Assembly: GCA_026636295.1 (NCBI GenBank)
Contig: CP089450.1
Span: 186,001 to 250,000, forward strand
Source of the DNA: Medakamo hakoo
Lineage: Eukaryota > Chlorophyta > Trebouxiophyceae > Coccomyxaceae
Reading direction: 5' to 3'
DNA: 64,000 nucleotides
In this document: positions 59,938 through 64,000 of the stretch, one piece after another
Position numbering within the stretch: the first letter of the stretch is position 1
How the letters are laid out: each line of letters begins with the position of its first letter
Position numbers and translations under genes: made by a program
Notes under the pieces: generated by a model
Told to the model about the DNA's origin: nothing
What the model saw: the letters and a program-made list of their open reading frames with translations, nothing else
Databases searched by the model: none

Positions 59938-60331
59938 TCCCCTCTCTCGTCCGCGCTTTTCCGTTTGTTTTATATTATAGCGGCCACCCCGCCGCTCTTC
60001 AATATTTTTTCCAGGGCAAACGCGCCGATTCGGGGAGGTATTTTGCACAGCTAAATGCCACCCACACGCACTCCCAGCCCCCGCGCACACTGTCCAGCGC
60101 GGCTTGGGCGAGGGGGGACACGCACGCGGCCCCAAAATGCGGGACGAAAAAAGCCCACCCCCCCCCACCACCCTCCTCTTTAAGATACCAAGTAAAAGCC
60201 ACCCAGCGGCGCCGGCACGCCCGCTCCCACCACAGCGAAAATTCACGTCCATTGTTCAGATACTCACTCCCTCAACGGAAAAAAAACAGAATGGGAAAAT
60301 GTGGGAGAAAAAAACATCCCCTCTCTCCACT
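59938..60331. other. convergent intergenic gap
   Basis: About 390 bp between protein B's 3' end and the glycosyltransferase stop. It contains a TTTTATATTATA stretch at 59967-59978. No gene is seen. Confidence 0.45.
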
Positions 60332-61709
60332 TCACCCCTTCACGCCGGCGGCCGCGTACTTGGCCTGGGCGTCGCGGGCGCCGTCGCGCTCGTACGCCTC
60401 AAACGCCTTGACGGCTTCCGCGCACTCGGGCGCGGCCGGGTGCTTGACGCAGTAGACGGACGACGCGACGGCGGCGTGGTGGGTGACGTTGCGGGGCGGC
60501 TTGCGCGCGAGCGCGACCTTGAACTGCTCGTCCGCAAAGGTGAAGGACTTGCGGAATTCGGCCTCGCACTCGCCGTAGTTGTCGTCCTTGTTCTGCTGCG
60601 TGCACATCTGGCAGCCGGAGAAGTGGTTGATGAAGTGGACGCGCGTGTCGTCCGACGTCAGCGTGCCCAGCTCCAGCAGGTCGCGCCAGTAGCAGTTGAG
60701 GCAGTACTGGCGGTTGACGAGCTGGGTGTGCGGCATGTTGACGGTCGCGTCCCGCTTCAGCAGGTAGGTGATGGCGTTCTGGTCGCGCAGGCCCGGGTCG
60801 TACTTGTACTCCGGCGACGTCAGCTCCTCCATCAGCACGTTCTCCAGGCCGGGCTCCGCGATGCGGCCCAGCTCCGCCACCTGCTCGAAGAAGTCCTTGG
60901 CCCAGGCGGAGTTGCGGATGAGCATGACGCCCGAGTTGATGCCGCGCCGGCCGTCGCCCAGGGCCAGCCGGGTCTCGTTGCCCCAGATGACCAGGTCCTT
61001 GCCCTTGAACCGGTTCCAGGGCAGCACAAAGTTAACGTCGATGACCATGGTGTCCGAGTCGACCCAGAAGTACCAGTCGGCGTTGGGGTAGTCCTCGAAG
61101 GTTTTGAGGATCCAGCCGACCTTGTTCCACATGTTGTGCAGCGTGGGGTCGGCCAGGCGGGACGCGACGACGATCGGGTAGTTGTGCAGGCGGGCGTAGT
61201 CCTGCTTGTTCAGCACGGACAGGAGGTTGAGGTAGTCGCCGTTGGCGTACTTGCACGGCTTGTCGTGCAGGGCCGTCAGCATGACGACGGACGGCTGCTT
61301 CTTGACGGAGACGGCGACGCCGTTTTTGGAGAGGCGGCGGGCTGTGGTGCGGCAAGGGTGGGGGGTGGGGGTGGGAGTGGGGTGAGTGGTGGTGGTCGGC
61401 GCGCGCGCGCGGGGTGAGGGAGGGGTTGCGTCCGAGCTGGCCGGGCTAGTCCAGGGCGCCACCGGAGCGCTGGGCACGGCTTTTCACGGCGGCCTGCTGC
61501 CCGCATTGCGGGTCCCAACGTCCAGGCCTGCCATCCAGCCTTCGGCTGGAGGACGGAGGGCGGTCTTTTCACTGGCCGCGGTGGTGTCGCCTCAACCCCA
61601 ACGCAGGAAAAAATAAAAACGCACAAGCGCCGTCAAACAGCATGTAGCAGATGCCGGCGTAGAAGGCCGTCACCACCGACAGCTCGATGATGCGGGACAG
61701 GGGGATCAT
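60332..61709 (-). CDS. GT34-family glycosyltransferase, Golgi type II
   Basis: Galactosyl/xylosyltransferase of the GT34 (GMA12/MNN10) family, which decorates wall or secreted polysaccharides in the Golgi. Exons 61625-61709 and 60332-61341 give 364 residues. A single N-terminal anchor (LSRIIELSVVTAFYAGICYML) precedes a short stem. The catalytic core shows NYPIVVASRL, MWNKVGWILKTF, DWYFWVDSDTMVID with the DxD at Asp123-Asp125, GINSGVMLIRNSAWAKDFF, YDPGLRDQNAITYLL and FINHFSGCQMC. The ATG at 61709 is immediately preceded by CCACTCAG, a good acceptor, so an upstream coding or UTR exon may exist. Confidence 0.88.
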
Positions 61710-62509
61710 CTGAGTGGAGTTTGAGGAGGAGGGGAGTCAGTTTTTTTGGGGGGAGGGCTGGCGGGGGGCGTCGTCCCCCAGTCTTGTGCTTTTGTTTTGC
61801 ACGGCGTGTCAACGCCCGCCGATGCGAGGAGGGCGGGCCTGCCCTCGCCGCGACCCCGGCCGCAGGGCCTTGCGCGGAGGTCGACACGCTTCCTCCGCTC
61901 TCTACGCAAGGCCGACACGCGTGGAAGACCGCACGCACAGGAGCGGGCGCAATTGGGTGGCCGGCGGCCGCGGGCGCCGGCTCCCGGCCGCACGCAGGGG
62001 CCGTCAGCGCCCAGGCGCGCGAAGGTCCACCGCGCATCGGTCGAGGCGGGGAGACGCCCGTGCGGGACCGTCACCCCGCCCACAACTGGTCGTCCGCCGC
62101 CCGCGGCCATATGCCGTCAACATGCACGTGCCATCAAAGGCGCGGGAAGGTTGTCGCAGCGGGGAGGAGGCTGCCATCGCGGCCGGGCAAGCTATCCTGC
62201 GAGGCCAAAACGGCGCGCCAGCGCCGCGCTCACTCCCGTTCCGCCGCCCCGCCACGCCGCGCCGGTGACCCGAAACCCTCCGCCACCCACAGGGGAGGGC
62301 GTGGCGCGACTCAAGCTCGCACCTTGACGGGTTGTTATGCGCGCGCGATGGGCTCCGCTCGTGTCGTGGGGACCAATTCCGTGGGGAGCAAGCGCGCCTT
62401 GCTCTCTCAACAAGGCAGGAGTGTGAGGGAGGCGAGCGAGCGGCTAGGCCCACAGCCTCCCTCTCCTTGCGCTCGGCTCCACACACCCCCATCCATCCAC
62501 AGTGTCTCT
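61710..62509. other. 800-bp region upstream of the glycosyltransferase
   Basis: Between the GT34 start and the PhzF-gene stop (both minus). It probably contains the GT34 promoter and perhaps an unmodelled 5' exon. I could not choose a coding first exon. No other gene is supported. Confidence 0.4.
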
Positions 62510-63496
62510 CTACAGTCTGACCTCGCCCGCCACGACCACGCGCACGCCCGCACTCAGCCGCACCGTGTCCCCACCGTTCACTAGCGCCACCCCCATGCTC
62601 CCACCACGCGGGCTCAGCTGGCGGATGGTGTCGATGCCCGCCACCCCTCTCGCCGCCAGCCAGGGGGCCGCAACGGCCGCAGCGCTGCCCGTCGCGGCGT
62701 CTTCCTCAATGCCGATCCAGGGACCGAAAAAACGCAGGTAGGCAGTGGGCGCGTCGACGGACAGGACGAGGACGCCAGACACCCCGCCACCGGCCCCGCC
62801 CGTCGCGGCCAGCAGCGCGCGCGGCTGCGGGGCCAGGGACCGTATGGCCGCCCCCCCACCGGCCACCTCGACGGCCAGGTACGCAAGGTCCGCGTTGAAG
62901 GCCACGTCAGCAGGCTTGGTGCCGCTCCCAGCCAGGACAGCGTCCACCACCGCGCTCGCACAGGCGGGCAAGGCGTCCGTCGTCGGCGGGCGGGCGGGGA
63001 GCTCCATCTCCAGCCGATGGCCGGGAGCTCCATCTCCACCACCACCACCACCCGTGGTGGTCGTCGAGCCGCCCTCGCCTCCCGCCGGCCGCGCCACCAC
63101 CAGCCGGCCAGACAGCGTGTCAAACTGGGCGGCGTGGCCTTCCGGCAGCTTCCCAGCTTCAACCAGCGCCGCCGCCGCCGCCAGCGTGGCGTGGCCGCAC
63201 ATTGGGACCTCGGCCGTCGGCGTGAACCAGCGCAAGCCGTGGGCGGCGGCAGCACCAGAAGGGTTTCCACCGTCGTCCGCCAGCCTCACAAACGCGGTTT
63301 CGGCCTGGTTGAAGTCGGCTGCTAACGCAGCATGTGTCGCGTCAGAGAGCGGCGGCGTGCCTGGCGGGAGCAAGACGACGGCGGCCGGGTTGCCGGAGGG
63401 CGGAAGTGGAGGGGCGGCAGGGGCCGTCGTCGGAGGGGCATGCGCACTGTCCTCGAGAACGAACGCGTCCACCAGGTAGAACGGGAGGCGGGCCAT
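62510..63496 (-). CDS. PhzF-family isomerase/epimerase-like protein
   Basis: Diaminopimelate-epimerase-fold protein of the phenazine-biosynthesis PhzF family, 328 residues, one exon. Family marks: FYLVDAFV at the start, GNPAAVVLLP, ADFNQAETAFV with the conserved Glu, RWFTPTAEVPMCGHATLAAAA and the C-terminal FFGPWIGIEEDAATGSAAAVAA followed by RQLSPRGGSMG. The physiological substrate of eukaryotic members is mostly unknown. A Gly/Thr-rich insert (STTTTGGGGGGDGAPG) lies in the middle. The ATG at 63496 is the first true ATG in frame. It is head-to-head with the last gene, 171 bp apart. Confidence 0.92.
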   Translation of the reverse strand: MARLPFYLVDAFVLEDSAHAPPTTAPAAPPLPPSGNPAAVVLLPPGTPPLSDATHAALAADFNQAETAFVRLADDGGNPSGAAAAHGLRWFTPTAEVPMCGHATLAAAAALVEAGKLPEGHAAQFDTLSGRLVVARPAGGEGGSTTTTGGGGGGDGAPGHRLEMELPARPPTTDALPACASAVVDAVLAGSGTKPADVAFNADLAYLAVEVAGGGAAIRSLAPQPRALLAATGGAGGGVSGVLVLSVDAPTAYLRFFGPWIGIEEDAATGSAAAVAAPWLAARGVAGIDTIRQLSPRGGSMGVALVNGGDTVRLSAGVRVVVAGEVRL

Positions 63497-63667
63497 GGCT
63501 TGCACTCCTTGTAGCTCTGCTCAGAGTGGCCGCGCTCCTGGAGGACAGGCGACGCACAGCCTGGGAGGCGCCCCGTTTTTCGCCCGTCTCTAAACGAAGC
63601 AGTGATGCGCGCTCGCCTGCTAGCCACTACTCTTATTCGCTGCTCGCCAAAAAACAAAACGCACGCA
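63497..63667. promoter_or_regulatory. 171-bp bidirectional promoter
   Basis: Between the PhzF-like start and the last gene's ATG. An A6 run at 63649-63654 lies just upstream of the plus-strand ATG. Confidence 0.45.
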
Positions 63668-64000
63668 ATGGCCACCTCCATCTCCGCCCGCGCGGCCGCT
63701 GCGCCCCGCGCATCGACCGTCCGCGCCGTTCGCACGGCTCAGGTGGGTAGGAGAGCCGAAAAGGGGATGGCACATGGCCGGAACGAAAGCCAAGCCTGCG
63801 GCGCGAGAGCGCGCCGACGTGGCTGGCCTGCCGCGCCAATCGCGCCCGCACGGATGGTCAGACGCACCCTCCGCCCCTGCCACGGCCTGTGAGCATTGAG
63901 TGTGTCCTTGAACCGCAATGTGCTAGGCAAAGCGCCGCGCTCGCCCTCGACTCCCTCCTCACTCGTTTCCCTCTCTCTCTTCTCTCCACCAACCACGCTC
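63668..64000 (+). CDS. first exon of a nuclear gene with plastid-type transit peptide (cut by window end)
   Basis: Exon 63668-63742 encodes MATSISARAAAAPRASTVRA then VRTAQ and ends at a GTGGGT donor in phase 0; the rest up to 64000 looks like intron (pyrimidine-rich, CT repeats). The Ser/Ala/Arg/Thr-rich, acid-free leader starting MA is a textbook chloroplast transit peptide. The product cannot be known from this exon. The gene continues beyond the window. Confidence 0.6.

Noticed and set aside
1-64000. CRISPR arrays, insertion sequences, transposons, viral or retroviral relics, rRNA and tRNA genes
   Set aside because: No regular spaced repeats, transposase, reverse transcriptase, capsid or integrase motifs, or RNA gene hallmarks were seen on either strand.

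Overview
This window is nuclear DNA from a small, GC-rich, gene-dense photosynthetic eukaryote, most likely a green alga. Evidence for the green lineage: a plastid-division dynamin of the ARC5/DRP5B type, a phosphoglucan (starch) phosphatase of the LSF2 type, a twin-arginine thylakoid-lumen PsbP-domain protein, a lumazine synthase with an N-terminal transit-like peptide, a plant-type alpha-amylase, a GT34 glycosyltransferase and an NPF/POT transporter. A SECIS-binding-protein-2-like gene suggests the organism makes selenoproteins. I cannot name the species. Introns are few and short (about 38 in the models below, mostly 90-300 nt), mostly GT-AG with probable GC-AG cases. Intergenic gaps are often only 65-300 bp. 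I see no tRNA or rRNA genes, CRISPR arrays, transposons or viral remnants.

Layout. 1-5.2 kb: tail of a gene entering from the left, LSF2-like phosphatase, alpha/beta hydrolase, NUDIX hydrolase and an acylation-motif protein. 5.2-15 kb: SBP2-like protein, a coiled-coil tail-anchored protein, SNRNP40 (U5 snRNP WD40), an Ala-rich unknown, D-aminoacyl-tRNA deacylase and an ATX1-like copper chaperone. 15-24 kb: M3 peptidase, PsbP-domain protein, a small membrane protein, gankyrin (PSMD10), EIF1AD, a HAD phosphatase and a class I aminotransferase. 24-35 kb: POT transporter, DRP5B, lumazine synthase, alpha-amylase and a Raf-like kinase. 36-48 kb: secreted esterase, a giant C2/GRAM protein, three small unknowns and an aldo/keto reductase. 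48-60 kb: an accessory-looking stretch with four genes for low-complexity proteins, three with clear signal peptides, plus a CMGC kinase. 60-64 kb: GT34 glycosyltransferase, PhzF-family enzyme and the first exon of a gene with a plastid-type leader.

Most genes sit in head-to-head pairs sharing 100-550 bp, and convergent pairs almost touch; one pair overlaps stop codons inside a CTAG palindrome. The housekeeping genes do not form a single pathway, although starch turnover is represented twice (LSF2, alpha-amylase).

The least ordinary part is 48-60 kb. Two genes (53.1-55.0 and 58.8-59.8 kb) encode Lys/Glu/Ala-rich amphipathic helices studded with N-x-T sequons. A third (56.5-57.8 kb) encodes a secreted protein of AGE repeats in which each repeat block is its own exon, with a tetrabasic site in the middle. 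A fourth (48.0-49.1 kb) is a secreted Pro/Ala/Val-rich protein. In all four the first intron is phase 1 and falls at or near the leader. Two of them are followed by strong inverted repeats. I infer an extracellular-matrix or cell-wall protein locus; no function has been assigned from known families.
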